36,415 nucleotides of DNA from Sinomonas gamaensis (GCF_005876955.1 NZ_SSCL01000024.1:1-36415); one strand, 5' to 3'. Positions 1-8,023 are shown, numbered from the stretch's first letter. The notes: generated by a model from the sequence alone, not told the origin. Numbers and translations are program-made.

Positions 1-326
1 CGGTCGTTCGAGGTGAACCCGCCGTCCTTGAACACCGGGTGGCTGAACAGGTTCGTCGTCACCATCGGCACCTTCAGGCCCGTCTCCTCCAGCGCCCCCC
101 GGAAGCGCTTGAGGATCAGCTCCCGCTCCTGCGCGCTCGCCCCGAACGGGACCAGGTCATTGTCGTGGAACGTGATCCCGTACGCGCCCAGCTCCGCCAG
201 CCGGCGCACCGCCTCCACCGGATCCACATCCGCCCGCGTCGGCACGCCGAACGGGTCATTCCCCGTCCAGCCCACCGTCCACAGGCCGAAGGTGAACTTG
301 TCCTCACGGGCAGGGGTCAGAGTCAT
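1..326 (-). CDS. xylA: Xylose isomerase, N-terminal part (cut by window edge)
   Basis: This gene starts with ATG at 326 and runs off the left edge, so only about 108 N-terminal residues are visible. Reading the minus strand gives MTLTPARED followed by the [10 protein letters not shown] stretch typical of actinobacterial xylose isomerases, then [30 protein letters not shown] and [16 protein letters not shown]. All match the family N-terminus, including the active-site region around HDND. The enzyme interconverts D-xylose and D-xylulose in the cytoplasm. It is divergent from the GH5-led operon and has its own strong-looking promoter (384-412). A GAGG sequence about nine bases upstream could serve as ribosome binding site. 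Completeness of the rest cannot be judged. Confidence 0.93.
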   Translation of the reverse strand, partial: MTLTPAREDKFTFGLWTVGWTGNDPFGVPTRADVDPVEAVRRLAELGAYGITFHDNDLVPFGASAQERELILKRFRGALEETGLKVPMVTTNLFSHPVFKDGGFTSND

Positions 327-383
327 AACAGGCACCTCATCGGGCTAGTTTCCGAACGGAAGAAGAATTAGTATGTGTCCTGA

Positions 384-412
384 ACTATATGGGTCCGAGC
401 GGGCCCGGTCAA
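384..412 (-). promoter_or_regulatory. Promoter for xylA
   Basis: On the minus strand TTGACC (412-407) is followed after exactly 17 bp by TATAGT (389-384), close to the housekeeping sigma consensus. It points at xylA, whose ATG is at 326. The -35 box lies three bases from the -35 box of the opposite promoter. A short perfect inverted repeat, TTCCG-AA-CGGAA, lies in the leader at 350-361 and could be an operator. Confidence 0.7.
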
Positions 413-415
413 CGC

Positions 416-445
416 TTGACAGGAACTTCTCTCGGTTCCTAGCGT
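416..445 (+). promoter_or_regulatory. Candidate promoter for the GH5-led operon
   Basis: TTGACA at 416-421 is a perfect -35 box, followed after 18 bp by TAGCGT at 440-445 as a plausible -10. It points at the GH5 gene starting at 507. The -35 is clear; the -10 is weaker. Confidence 0.5.
421..440. promoter_or_regulatory. Inverted repeat between -35 and -10, candidate operator
   Basis: AGGAAC (421-426) and GTTCCT (435-440) form perfect six-base arms separated by eight bases. The repeat fills the spacer of the plus-strand promoter, where a bound repressor would block RNA polymerase. The regulator is unknown; a xylose-responsive ROK or the LacI protein at 6736 are both possible. Confidence 0.4.
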
Positions 446-506
446 GGTCCCCAACGAAATTAGTCGTAAATAGAGAGAAACTTTTCGCGACAGTGAGGTC
501 AGAGGC

Positions 507-1952
507 ATGAGGATCGAAGAGCGCCCGCCAGGATTCGTGCGCACCGAGGGTGCGCAGTTCCTCGACGGATGGGGGAAACCCATCCGCTTCACCGGGGTCT
601 GTGTGGGCGGATGGCTCAACATGGAGAACTTCATCACCGGCTACGCGGCAAACGAGACGCTCATGCGCGAAAAGGTCGCGAAGGTGATCGGCGCAGACCG
701 GGCAGAGCGCTTCTTCGAGCGGCTGCTGACAGCGTTCTACGGTGAGGCCGATGCGGCGTTCCTCGGCTCGCTCGGCATGACGATCATCCGCATCCCCGTC
801 AACTACCACCACTTCGAGTCGGACGCGAACCCGTTCCACATCCTCCCGACGGCCTTCGATCATCTTGACCGCGCCATCGAGGCCTCGGGACGTCACGGCA
901 TCTACTCGATCATCGACCTGCATGCCCTGCCCGGCAGCCAGAACCATCACTGGCATTCCGACAACTCGACCCACGAGCCGCACCTGTGGAGGCATCCGCA
1001 CTTCCAGGACCGGGTGGAGAACATCTGGAAGGCGATCGCGGAGCACTACAAGGACAACACGTGGGTTGCCGGCTACAACCTCATGAACGAGCCCGCGGAC
1101 GAGACGCGCGCAGTGGTCGGCCCGCTCTACCGCCGACTGTTCGAGGCTGTGCGGGCCATTGACCCCGACCACACGATCTTCCTCGACGGCAACACCTACT
1201 CGACCGAGTTCGACATGTTCGACGCCGAACCGTGGCCCAACACCGTCTACAGCCTGCACGACTACGTGGCCTCCGGCCTCGGCCGCGGGGGCGACTACCC
1301 CGGCTACACGGACGGCACCTACATCGACAAGGAATATGCCCGCAAGAAGTTCCTCCAGCGCTCCGAGTACGCGCGTCAGACGGGAACGCCGATCATGGTG
1401 GGCGAGTTCGCGCCCATCTACACGGGCGACGAGCGCGTCGATGCGATGCGCCGGCAGATCCTCGCCGACCAGCTCGAGCTGTACCGCGAGTTCGACGTGA
1501 GCTGGACCAGCTGGATGTACAAGGACCTCGGTCGCCAAGGCCTTGTGAACGTCTCGGAGCAGTCCCCCTACCGTCAGCGCTTCGACGAGTTCGTCGCGAA
1601 GAAGAACCGGCTCGCCGCCGACCAGTGGGGCAGCGACCGGCTTGGCGGCGAGGGCGTGCGGGAGGTCAGCCAGGCCGTCCAGGATCTCATGGAGCGCGAG
1701 TTCCCGAACTGGACGCCGTACCCGTGGGGCCGCTTCGACACGGTCGCGACGGTGCTGAACAACCTCCTGTTCGCCCAGCCCCTCGCCGACGACTACGCCG
1801 AGCTGTTCCGGGGGCTCACCGACGAGGAGCTCGACGCCCTCGCCGATTCGTTCTCCTTCGAGCAGTGCGTCGTCCGCGAGAGCCTCCGCGACCAGCTCGT
1901 CTCCGGCCAAGACGCCCAGTCCGTCCCCGCGGCCCGGGCAGAGCAGGCGTAG
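507..1952 (+). CDS. Glycoside hydrolase family 5 (cellulase-like fold) enzyme
   Basis: The 481-residue product looks like a retaining GH5 glycosidase. The expected acid/base glutamate is E195 in YNLMNEP and the nucleophile is E300 in MVGEFAP. Other family features are RIPVNYHHF near 95-103, the IDLHALPG strand near 136-143 and the HDY motif near 251. There is no signal peptide, so it should act in the cytoplasm on imported oligosaccharides or glycosides. The last ~100 residues extend beyond the barrel and are not recognised. ATG at 507 follows the promoter and a weak GAGG. The next gene starts three bases after the stop. Substrate cannot be read from sequence; the xylose genes around it suggest a xylo-oligosaccharide or related plant glycoside. 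Confidence 0.82.
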   Translation: MRIEERPPGFVRTEGAQFLDGWGKPIRFTGVCVGGWLNMENFITGYAANETLMREKVAKVIGADRAERFFERLLTAFYGEADAAFLGSLGMTIIRIPVNYHHFESDANPFHILPTAFDHLDRAIEASGRHGIYSIIDLHALPGSQNHHWHSDNSTHEPHLWRHPHFQDRVENIWKAIAEHYKDNTWVAGYNLMNEPADETRAVVGPLYRRLFEAVRAIDPDHTIFLDGNTYSTEFDMFDAEPWPNTVYSLHDYVASGLGRGGDYPGYTDGTYIDKEYARKKFLQRSEYARQTGTPIMVGEFAPIYTGDERVDAMRRQILADQLELYREFDVSWTSWMYKDLGRQGLVNVSEQSPYRQRFDEFVAKKNRLAADQWGSDRLGGEGVREVSQAVQDLMEREFPNWTPYPWGRFDTVATVLNNLLFAQPLADDYAELFRGLTDEELDALADSFSFEQCVVRESLRDQLVSGQDAQSVPAARAEQA

Positions 1953-1955
1953 GCC

Positions 1956-3059
1956 GTGCGCGCCGTCGTCCTTCGCTCCCCCGGTGAGCCGCCGCAGCTC
2001 GAGGATGTCGAGCTTTCGTCGCCTCGCGCCGGCGAGCTGCTCGTTCGCATCGAAGCAGCGGGTGTGTGCCACAGCGACTACCACTACATGACCGGCGACC
2101 TGACCGCCCCTCTGCCGCTCGTTCTTGGGCACGAGGGTGCGGGAATCGTCGAGGAGGTCGGACCGGGAACCTCGGGCCACATCCGCGTCGGCGACCGGGT
2201 AGCGCTCCTCTGGCGACCCCGCTGCGGCCGTTGCGACGCCTGCATCTCCGGCAATCCCGTACTGTGCGAGCTCGGCGCGGTGCAGGCGGCGGCAGGCGGC
2301 CTTCCGGACGGCACCTCGCGGCTTGCAACCGTCGACGGCGGTGCGCTGCACCATTTGATGGGTGTCTCCTGCTTCGCGGAGCGGGTGGTCGTGAACGAGA
2401 ACGCGGCCGTAGCCGTGCCCGACGGCGTCCCTCCCGAGATCGCTGCCATCTCGGCGTGCGCCGTCATCACCGGCGTGGGCGCCGTGTTCCACGAGGTGCG
2501 GGAGGCGGCAGGAAAGCCGCTTCTCGTCCTCGGTGCGGGCGGCGTCGGCCTCTCGAGCGTGATGGGCGCGGCGCTCGTCGGAGCGCACCCGCTCATCGTC
2601 GTCGACGTCGACGATGAGAAGCTCGACCTCGCCAGGGAGCTCGGCGCAACCCACACCGTCAATGCCAAGGAGGACGACGTCGTCGGGCGCGTCCTCGAGA
2701 TCACCGGCGGTGCCGGGGTGCCGTGGGCGATCGAGGCGATCGGCCGCGCGCAGACCCTCCAGCAGGCGCTCACGTGCGTCGCACCTGGCGGAACCCTCGT
2801 CGCCGTCGGCCTCGGTGCCACGGGCGCCGAGTTCCCCGTCCCCCTGAACCAGCTCGTGCAGCGGCAGAAGCACATCGTCGGCTCGCTCTACGGATCGAGC
2901 AACCCACCGCTCGACCTGCCGCGGATCTTCGCGCTGTATCTCGCCGGAAAGCTGCCGCTCGACAAGCTCGTGGGCGATCGGCTGCCGCTTGCGGAGTTCG
3001 GCGAAGCGTACCGGCGGCTCACAGCGGGCGCCGTCGGGCGCGGAATCCTCGTGCCGTAG
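1956..3059 (+). CDS. Zinc-dependent alcohol dehydrogenase (MDR family)
   Basis: A 367-residue medium-chain dehydrogenase. Catalytic zinc ligands are C38 in GVCHSD and H59-E60 in LGHEGAG. The structural zinc site is the four cysteines C90, C93, C96 and C104. The nucleotide-binding GAGGVG is at 193-198. The pattern resembles class III-like and mycothiol-linked alcohol dehydrogenases of actinobacteria. The GTG start lies three bases after the GH5 stop, so translation is probably coupled. It sits between a glycosidase and a sugar-acid dehydratase, so oxidation of a sugar, polyol or released aglycone alcohol is plausible; the substrate is unknown. Confidence 0.85.
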   Translation: MRAVVLRSPGEPPQLEDVELSSPRAGELLVRIEAAGVCHSDYHYMTGDLTAPLPLVLGHEGAGIVEEVGPGTSGHIRVGDRVALLWRPRCGRCDACISGNPVLCELGAVQAAAGGLPDGTSRLATVDGGALHHLMGVSCFAERVVVNENAAVAVPDGVPPEIAAISACAVITGVGAVFHEVREAAGKPLLVLGAGGVGLSSVMGAALVGAHPLIVVDVDDEKLDLARELGATHTVNAKEDDVVGRVLEITGGAGVPWAIEAIGRAQTLQQALTCVAPGGTLVAVGLGATGAEFPVPLNQLVQRQKHIVGSLYGSSNPPLDLPRIFALYLAGKLPLDKLVGDRLPLAEFGEAYRRLTAGAVGRGILVP

Positions 3060-3109
3060 GGCAGATCGAACGACAGTGCAGCCCTAGCGCAGAAAGAGAA
3101 GTGAAAAGC

Positions 3110-4819
3110 ATGGTCCGCTCACAGGGCTGGTACGGCGGCGAAGGCCGCGACCCCTTCATCCACCGGGCGTGGATGCGGCGCGGGGTGCCCGACCACGCAT
3201 TCGACGGGCGCCCGCAGATTGCCATCGCCAACACCGCGAGCGACCTGACGCCGTGCAACATGCACTTCAACGAGGTTGCCGACTACGTCAAGCAAGGCGT
3301 GTGGGAGGCGGGCGGCGTGCCCGTCAACCTGCCCGTGGTCTCGCTGGGCGAGACGGTGGTCAAGCCCACCGCGATGCTGTGGCGCAACATGGCCGCCATG
3401 GCGATCGAGGAGATGCTGCGCGCAAACCCGATCGACGCCGTTGTGCTCCTCGGCGGGTGCGACAAGACAATCCCCGCCCTCCTCATGGGCGCAGCGTCGG
3501 TGGACCTGCCCGCCGTCGTCCTTCCCGGGGGACCCATGCTGAACGGCTACTTCCGGGGTGAGCGGATGGGCTGCGGCACCGGGGTGTGGCAGCTCTCCGA
3601 GGAGGTCCGCGCGGGCACCCTGCCCGCGGCGGAGTTCGAGGCCAGCGACAAGAAGATGATCCGCAGCAAGGGTCACTGCAACACGATGGGCACGGCCTCG
3701 ACCATGGGTCTCCTGGCCGAGGCGCTCGGCATGACCATCCCCGGCGTCGCCGGGACGCCCGCCGCAGACAGCCGTCTGCTCGAGGCGGCCCACGCCTCGG
3801 GCCGGCTCGCGGTCGAGCTCGCCACGGAGGACCGCCGCATCTCCCAGGTGATCACGAAGGAGTCGTTCCACAACGCCATCGTCGCGCTCGCTGCCATCGG
3901 CGGCTCCACAAACGCAGTGGTGCACCTCCTCGCGATCGCTGGCCGTCTGGGAATCGATCTCAGCCTCGAGGACTTCGACCGCATCGGCGGGAAGGTTCCC
4001 CTGCTCGTCAACCTGCAGCCCGCGGGTCGCTATCTCATGGAGGATCTCTTCCGAGCCGGCGGCTTCTTCGCCGTCCTGGACCAGCTCGTCGACCTCCTCG
4101 ATCCGCTCGCCCAAACCGTCACCGGCAAGCCCCTCACGGAGTACCTCGGCGGCCACGACGTGTGGGACCGCGACGTGATCTCCCTGCGCTCCGATCCCTT
4201 GCAGGACGACGCCGGCATTGCCGTTCTGCGGGGAAACCTCGCCCCTCGAGGGGCGATCATCAAGCCCGCCGCAGCCTCGCCCGAGCTGCTTGTGCACACT
4301 GGGCGCGCCGTCGTCTTCGACTCGATCGAGGATGTCCACGCACGCCTCGACGACCCCGAGCTCGACGTCGACGCTGATTCGGTACTCGTTCTCCGCGGCT
4401 GTGGCCCGAAGGGCTATCCCGGCATGCCCGAGGTCGCGAACATGCCGCTGCCCCAGAAGCTGCTCAAGCAGGGCGTCCGCGACGTGGTCCGCATCTGCGA
4501 CGGCCGCATGTCCGGAACCGCCTACGGGACCGTCGTGCTCCACGTCGCCCCGGAGGCCGCCGCGGGAGGACCGCTCGCCCTGGTCCAGGACGGCGACCTC
4601 ATCTCGCTCGACGTGCCGAACCGACGCCTCGAACTGCTCGTCGAGGAGGCAGAACTCGCTAACCGCCGAACCGCCCAGCGCGCCCTCGACGGGTTCGCGC
4701 GGGCCGACCGCGGCTGGCAGAAGCTCTACATCGACCACGTGCAGGGCGCGGACACGGGAGCCGACCTGGACTTCCTCGTCGGCTCGAGTGGATCCGTGGT
4801 CACCCGAGAATCGCACTGA
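3110..4819 (+). CDS. IlvD/Edd-family sugar-acid dehydratase (pentonate dehydratase type)
   Basis: A 569-residue member of the IlvD/Edd family. Iron-sulfur ligand cysteines are C49 in TPCN, C117 in GGCDKT and C190 in HCNTMG. A C-terminal CDGRMSGT motif carries the catalytic serine. The N-terminus (RSQGWYGG, then WMRRGVPDHAFDGRP) resembles arabinonate/xylonate dehydratases more than dihydroxy-acid dehydratase of valine synthesis. Expected reaction: pentonate to 2-keto-3-deoxypentonate. The ATG at 3110 was chosen for its GA-rich ribosome site seven bases upstream; an in-frame GTG at 3101 is possible, and the frame stays open further upstream inside the previous gene. It pairs with the dehydrogenase and lactonase at 4940-6594, which make its substrate. 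Confidence 0.85.
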   Translation: MVRSQGWYGGEGRDPFIHRAWMRRGVPDHAFDGRPQIAIANTASDLTPCNMHFNEVADYVKQGVWEAGGVPVNLPVVSLGETVVKPTAMLWRNMAAMAIEEMLRANPIDAVVLLGGCDKTIPALLMGAASVDLPAVVLPGGPMLNGYFRGERMGCGTGVWQLSEEVRAGTLPAAEFEASDKKMIRSKGHCNTMGTASTMGLLAEALGMTIPGVAGTPAADSRLLEAAHASGRLAVELATEDRRISQVITKESFHNAIVALAAIGGSTNAVVHLLAIAGRLGIDLSLEDFDRIGGKVPLLVNLQPAGRYLMEDLFRAGGFFAVLDQLVDLLDPLAQTVTGKPLTEYLGGHDVWDRDVISLRSDPLQDDAGIAVLRGNLAPRGAIIKPAAASPELLVHTGRAVVFDSIEDVHARLDDPELDVDADSVLVLRGCGPKGYPGMPEVANMPLPQKLLKQGVRDVVRICDGRMSGTAYGTVVLHVAPEAAAGGPLALVQDGDLISLDVPNRRLELLVEEAELANRRTAQRALDGFARADRGWQKLYIDHVQGADTGADLDFLVGSSGSVVTRESH

Positions 4820-4916
4820 GTATCTGTACCCGAGACGTATCTGTACCCGAAACGTCAGAATGCGTCTCGGGTACGCCAGCTCACCACCCACGGCGTCTCG
4901 GGTACGCCAACTCACC
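4820..4916. repeat. Intergenic TCGGGTAC repeat cluster (two A units, two B units)
   Basis: Between two convergent genes lie four copies of a short repeat. Type A, on the minus strand, reads CGTYTCGGGTACAGATAC (4820-4837 and 4837-4854, tandem). Type B, on the plus strand, starts with CGTCTCGGGTACGCCA and ends CTCACC (4862-4885 and 4893-4916). A and B share a 12-base core in opposite orientation, so the cluster can fold into a stem and may end transcription from both sides. Related copies occur at 16899, 17546 and 29948. Confidence 0.8.
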
Positions 4917-4939
4917 CCCGAACTGATCCGTAGCGCGGC

Positions 4940-5803
4940 TCAGCCGGCGTACTGGTGGAGCGCCGCGCCCCGGAGCCCGGGCTTCACTGCGAACACTGAC
5001 CCGGCTTCGGGCTCGGCGTCCTCGGGAAGATGCTGCCGGGACGACGTGATGTAGAGCGTGTCGAGATCGGGCCCGCCGAACGCGGCGGCGCTCGTGTGGG
5101 TCACACCCGGCACATCGACCACTTCGGTGAGCTGGCCGTCCGCGTCATAGCGGCGCACCGCGCCACCGCCCCACATCGCGACCCAGAGGCCGCCGTCGGC
5201 GTCGATCGCCATGCCGTCGGGCGCGCCGGCGACGTCCTCGCCGAGCTCGACCAGGGGCCGGCGGTTGTGGAACGACCCGTCGGAGGCGTCGAAGTCGAAG
5301 ACGTCGACGCGCTTGGTGGGGGTGTCGATGTAGTAGGCGAGGGCGCCGTCGTGGCTCCACTGCAGCCCGTTGGAGATCGTGACGCCTTCGAGCGCCGTCG
5401 AAACCGTACCGTCCGCCTCGAGTCGGTAGACGGTTCCGGCACCCGGCGTCTCGTCGTACGCCATCGAACCGCAGTAGAAGCGCCCGCTCGGGTCGCAGCC
5501 GCCCTCATTGAGCCGGATGCCGCCGTCGTCCACCACATCCGGGAGTCGACGCTCAAGGGCGAAGTTCTCAGCGAAGAGCGCGAACCCATGCTCGGTCGCC
5601 ACGACGAAGCCGCCGCCGGTTCGGGGGCGCACCACGGCAGCCACCGGGCTGCCCACGTCGTAGCGCCGGGGGCTCTCAAGCGAGGAGAGGTCGACGACGG
5701 CCCCCGCCAGCATGTCGACGACGAGCATCCGGCGGCCCACGGGATCCCAGCAGGGGCCCTCGCCGTGCCACGTGATCGGCTTGGTGATCTGCTCTGCCCT
5801 CAC
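4940..5803 (-). CDS. SMP-30/gluconolactonase family sugar lactonase
   Basis: The 287-residue product is a six-bladed propeller lactonase of the SMP-30 family. Metal ligands expected in the family are visible: E15 in HGEGPCWD, N99 in LNEGG, N145 in ISNGLQWS and D196 in GAPDGMAID. It should hydrolyse an aldonolactone to the aldonic acid in the cytoplasm. The GTG start at 5803 overlaps the stop of the upstream SDR gene (GTGA overlap), a strong sign that the two work in sequence: aldose to lactone to aldonate. A longer in-frame reading upstream exists but would lie inside the SDR gene. Family knowledge plus context suggests xylono- or arabinonolactone. Confidence 0.86.
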   Translation of the reverse strand: MRAEQITKPITWHGEGPCWDPVGRRMLVVDMLAGAVVDLSSLESPRRYDVGSPVAAVVRPRTGGGFVVATEHGFALFAENFALERRLPDVVDDGGIRLNEGGCDPSGRFYCGSMAYDETPGAGTVYRLEADGTVSTALEGVTISNGLQWSHDGALAYYIDTPTKRVDVFDFDASDGSFHNRRPLVELGEDVAGAPDGMAIDADGGLWVAMWGGGAVRRYDADGQLTEVVDVPGVTHTSAAAFGGPDLDTLYITSSRQHLPEDAEPEAGSVFAVKPGLRGAALHQYAG

Positions 5804-6594
5804 AGCCAGCCTCCGTCCACGACCCACGTCTGCCCAGTCGCGAGGCGCGAATCGTCCGCGGCGAGCCACAGCATCATGCGGGCCACGTCTGCGGGGTACA
5901 GGAACTCGGGCAGGCTCTGCACCGAGAGGATCTTCTCGCGCTCCGCGTCGCCGACCCACTTCTCAAGCTGCCGCGGCGTCATGATCCAGCCGGGGATCAC
6001 GCAGTTGACCCGGATGCCGTCCGGCCCCATCTCGCGGGCGAGCGTCCGGGTCAGGCCTTCGATCCCGGCCTTGGCCGTGATGTAGACAGGCATGTCGACG
6101 AAGTCGACGTGCGCGCTGATGGACCCCAGGTTGATGATCGAGCCTCCGCCCGCGGCCTTCATCGTGGGCCAGACCGCCTGAGCGGCGAAGAAGTGATGCC
6201 GCACGTTGACGGCCATGCTCTCGTCCCACAGGTCGGGATCGATCTCGGCCACTTTGCGGCGGGTGTCGTTGGCGGCGTTGTTGACCAGAACCGTGATGGG
6301 CCCGAGCTTCTCTGATGCTCGGCCAATGGCCTGCTGCAAGGCGGGGATGTCCCGGACGTCCGCGACCTGGAAGAACGGCTCGGGGTCGCCCCGCTCGGCA
6401 ATGCTCGTTGCGAGCTTGGCCCCCGCTTCCTCGTCCAGGTCCACGAAGGCGACCTTGGCCTTCTGGGCGGCGAGCTGGGACACGAACTCTGCGCCGAGAC
6501 CCGTGGCCCCGCCACTGACGAACGCAACCCGGCCCTCCAGCGACGGGTAACGCGCAAAGTCAGATGCGAGATTAGACTCTCGATCGGTCATCAT
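5800..6594 (-). CDS. SDR-family aldose 1-dehydrogenase (D-xylose dehydrogenase-like)
   Basis: A classical short-chain dehydrogenase of about 264 residues. The cofactor motif GGATGLGA is near 28-35, NNAAND near 105-110, catalytic S158 in NLGSIS, and Y171-x3-K175 in YITAK. The overall run of motifs (YPSL near the start, LVNNAAND, VNVRHHFF, NLGSIS, TAKAGIEG, ending in a DGGWL tail) closely follows the Caulobacter NAD-dependent D-xylose dehydrogenase as I remember it. The double ATG (6594, 6591) is preceded by GAAGGG at a good distance; an extension to 6615 is open but less likely. It is divergent from the LacI regulator, which probably controls it, and is coupled to the lactonase gene. Confidence 0.84.
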   Translation of the reverse strand: MMTDRESNLASDFARYPSLEGRVAFVSGGATGLGAEFVSQLAAQKAKVAFVDLDEEAGAKLATSIAERGDPEPFFQVADVRDIPALQQAIGRASEKLGPITVLVNNAANDTRRKVAEIDPDLWDESMAVNVRHHFFAAQAVWPTMKAAGGGSIINLGSISAHVDFVDMPVYITAKAGIEGLTRTLAREMGPDGIRVNCVIPGWIMTPRQLEKWVGDAEREKILSVQSLPEFLYPADVARMMLWLAADDSRLATGQTWVVDGGWL

Positions 6595-6735
6595 CGTTGA
6601 TACCCTTCGTTGCAAGGTTTCTTTGAGTTAAGCGAAAACTATCTGAAGAGTCAGGCTATGAGCTCCCCATCACAGCGTCAACCGGCCCGAACTGCCCTCC
6701 AGCGGCGTTCTTCTGGCGCCGCTACCATGAGGCCC

Positions 6736-7767
6736 ATGGTGAACGACGGGGCAGACGATGCGCGGCCTACGCGAGCCACTCTGTCAGAAGTCGCGGCTCT
6801 GGCAAACGTGTCCGTGGCAACCGTGTCGAAGGTCCTGAACGGGCGCAGCGGTGTCTCCGACGAGACGCGCAGCCGGATCGAGTCCCTGCTCGAGGAGCGG
6901 AACTACAACCGCCGCCTCAGTGCGCAGAGCACCGCTCCGCTGATCGAGGTGCTCTGTTTTGAGATCGACAGCCCCTTCGCCGGTGCCGCGATCTCGGGCA
7001 TCGAGCGAATCGCCCGCGATCACGAGATCGGGATGGTCGTCACCGGCTCCGAGGAGTCGCACCTGCCCTCGCGCGGGTGGATTGACGGCGTCCTGCGCCG
7101 CCAGCCCCTCGGCATCATCCTGGTCGCCGCCCTCCTGCCCGAGAAGGACCTGGCGCGCCTGCGCAGCCGCGGGATCCCCATCGTGATGATGGACCCGTAC
7201 GGCGCCCCCGCCACCGACGCTCCCGCCATCGGCTCGGCCGACTGGAACGGCGGCTTCCTCGCGACACAGCATCTGATCAAGCTCGGCCATCAGCGCATTG
7301 CGATCATCACGGGGCCCGAAGACATGATGGCGTCCACGGCGCGGCTCTCCGGGTATCGGGCGGCGCTGGACAGCGCCGGAATCCCCGTACGCCGGGACTA
7401 TATCCGTCCGGGCACCTTCCATCGGGACGACGGCGTCGCCGAGGGCCGGGACCTCCTGTCGTCGGCCGAGCCCCCCACGGCGATCTTCGCATCCAGCGAC
7501 CTGCAGGCACTCGGCGTGTACGAGGCTGCCCGCACGCTCGGGCTGCGGGTGCCCGACGATCTCTCGGTTGTCGGCTACGACGACCTCCCGATTGCCCGCT
7601 GGGCGGGACCGCCCCTCACCACCGTCCGGGTGCCGCTTGCCGAGATGGCCGAACAGGCGATGCACCTCGTGCTCCGACTGCGCGATGAGCCCGAACTGGC
7701 GTTCAGCCGCGTCGACCTCGCGACTTCCCTCGTGGTGCGCGAGAGCAGCGCCCCGCCCCGCGCCTAG
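6736..7767 (+). CDS. LacI-family transcriptional regulator
   Basis: A 343-residue LacI-type repressor. The N-terminal helix-turn-helix (TLSEVAALANVSVATVSKVL) is followed by the hinge helix region and a periplasmic-binding-like effector domain with the family DLSVVGYDD and PLTTVRVP motifs near the end. Start is uncertain: ATG 6736 is used because it places the HTH about 15 residues in; ATG 6727 or 6658 in the same frame are alternatives. It lies between the divergent dehydrogenase/lactonase pair and the sugar ABC operon, so it likely responds to xylose or a xylo-oligosaccharide and binds the palindromes at 7814-7825 and 7845-7858. Effector and sites are inferred. Confidence 0.9.
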   Translation: MVNDGADDARPTRATLSEVAALANVSVATVSKVLNGRSGVSDETRSRIESLLEERNYNRRLSAQSTAPLIEVLCFEIDSPFAGAAISGIERIARDHEIGMVVTGSEESHLPSRGWIDGVLRRQPLGIILVAALLPEKDLARLRSRGIPIVMMDPYGAPATDAPAIGSADWNGGFLATQHLIKLGHQRIAIITGPEDMMASTARLSGYRAALDSAGIPVRRDYIRPGTFHRDDGVAEGRDLLSSAEPPTAIFASSDLQALGVYEAARTLGLRVPDDLSVVGYDDLPIARWAGPPLTTVRVPLAEMAEQAMHLVLRLRDEPELAFSRVDLATSLVVRESSAPPRA

Positions 7768-7813
7768 CCTCACCGTCTGCCTCGCTAGCACTGGATCAGC
7801 TGCGCCTTCCCAA

Positions 7814-7858
7814 CGAAAACTTTCGAACTTCTTTGTAAATCTTGACGCAAATTTTCGT
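7814..7858. promoter_or_regulatory. Two palindromic candidate LacI operators
   Basis: Site 1 (7814-7825) is CGAAA-AC-TTTCG, perfect five-base arms. Site 2 (7845-7858) is ACGCAAATTTTCGT, six of seven positions symmetric, and overlaps the -35 box and spacer of the promoter at 7842-7870. The sites are about 32 bp centre to centre, about three helical turns. A shorter related palindrome, GAAA-CT-TTTC, lies at 477-486 before the GH5 gene, and a half site GCGAAAAC at 6632-6639 lies between the LacI gene and the divergent SDR gene. Confidence 0.55.
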
Positions 7859-7870
7859 GGTTGTTAGATT
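7842..7870 (+). promoter_or_regulatory. Promoter of the sugar ABC/glycosidase operon
   Basis: TTGACG (7842-7847) and TAGATT (7865-7870) are separated by exactly 17 bp, a good housekeeping promoter in an AT-rich patch of otherwise GC-rich DNA. The lipoprotein gene starts about 150 bases downstream, leaving a long untranslated leader (to 8023) in which I see no clear structure. Confidence 0.65.
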
Positions 7871-8023
7871 CGTCTCATTCGTTCCAGCCATGAGGCCAGC
7901 TCCCCTGGGCTCGCAGCTCACGACGACGGGGGCTCACTCCAGCCTGAAGCCCCCCGCACGCCGGGCTCCCCGCCCGGCGCCCATCCGGACACGACGCTGT
8001 TTCCGCGAAGCAAGAGGACTGAC

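Noticed and set aside
345-2873. Long open frame on the minus strand opposite the GH5 and dehydrogenase genes
   Set aside because: It has no recognisable domain and mirrors the codon pattern of real genes on the other strand; long antisense frames are expected at this GC content. It would also cross the divergent promoter region.
2723-3109. N-terminal extension of the dehydratase
   Set aside because: The frame is open but lies inside the dehydrogenase gene and reads as Arg-rich noise; homology begins at MVRSQGWYGG.
3119-4915. 598-codon minus-strand open frame opposite the dehydratase
   Set aside because: The dehydratase on the plus strand has all its cluster cysteines and catalytic motifs; the antisense reading is low-complexity and lacks any motif.
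4820-4916. CRISPR array
   Set aside because: The repeats are short, in both orientations, with no regular spacers, and no cas gene is present.
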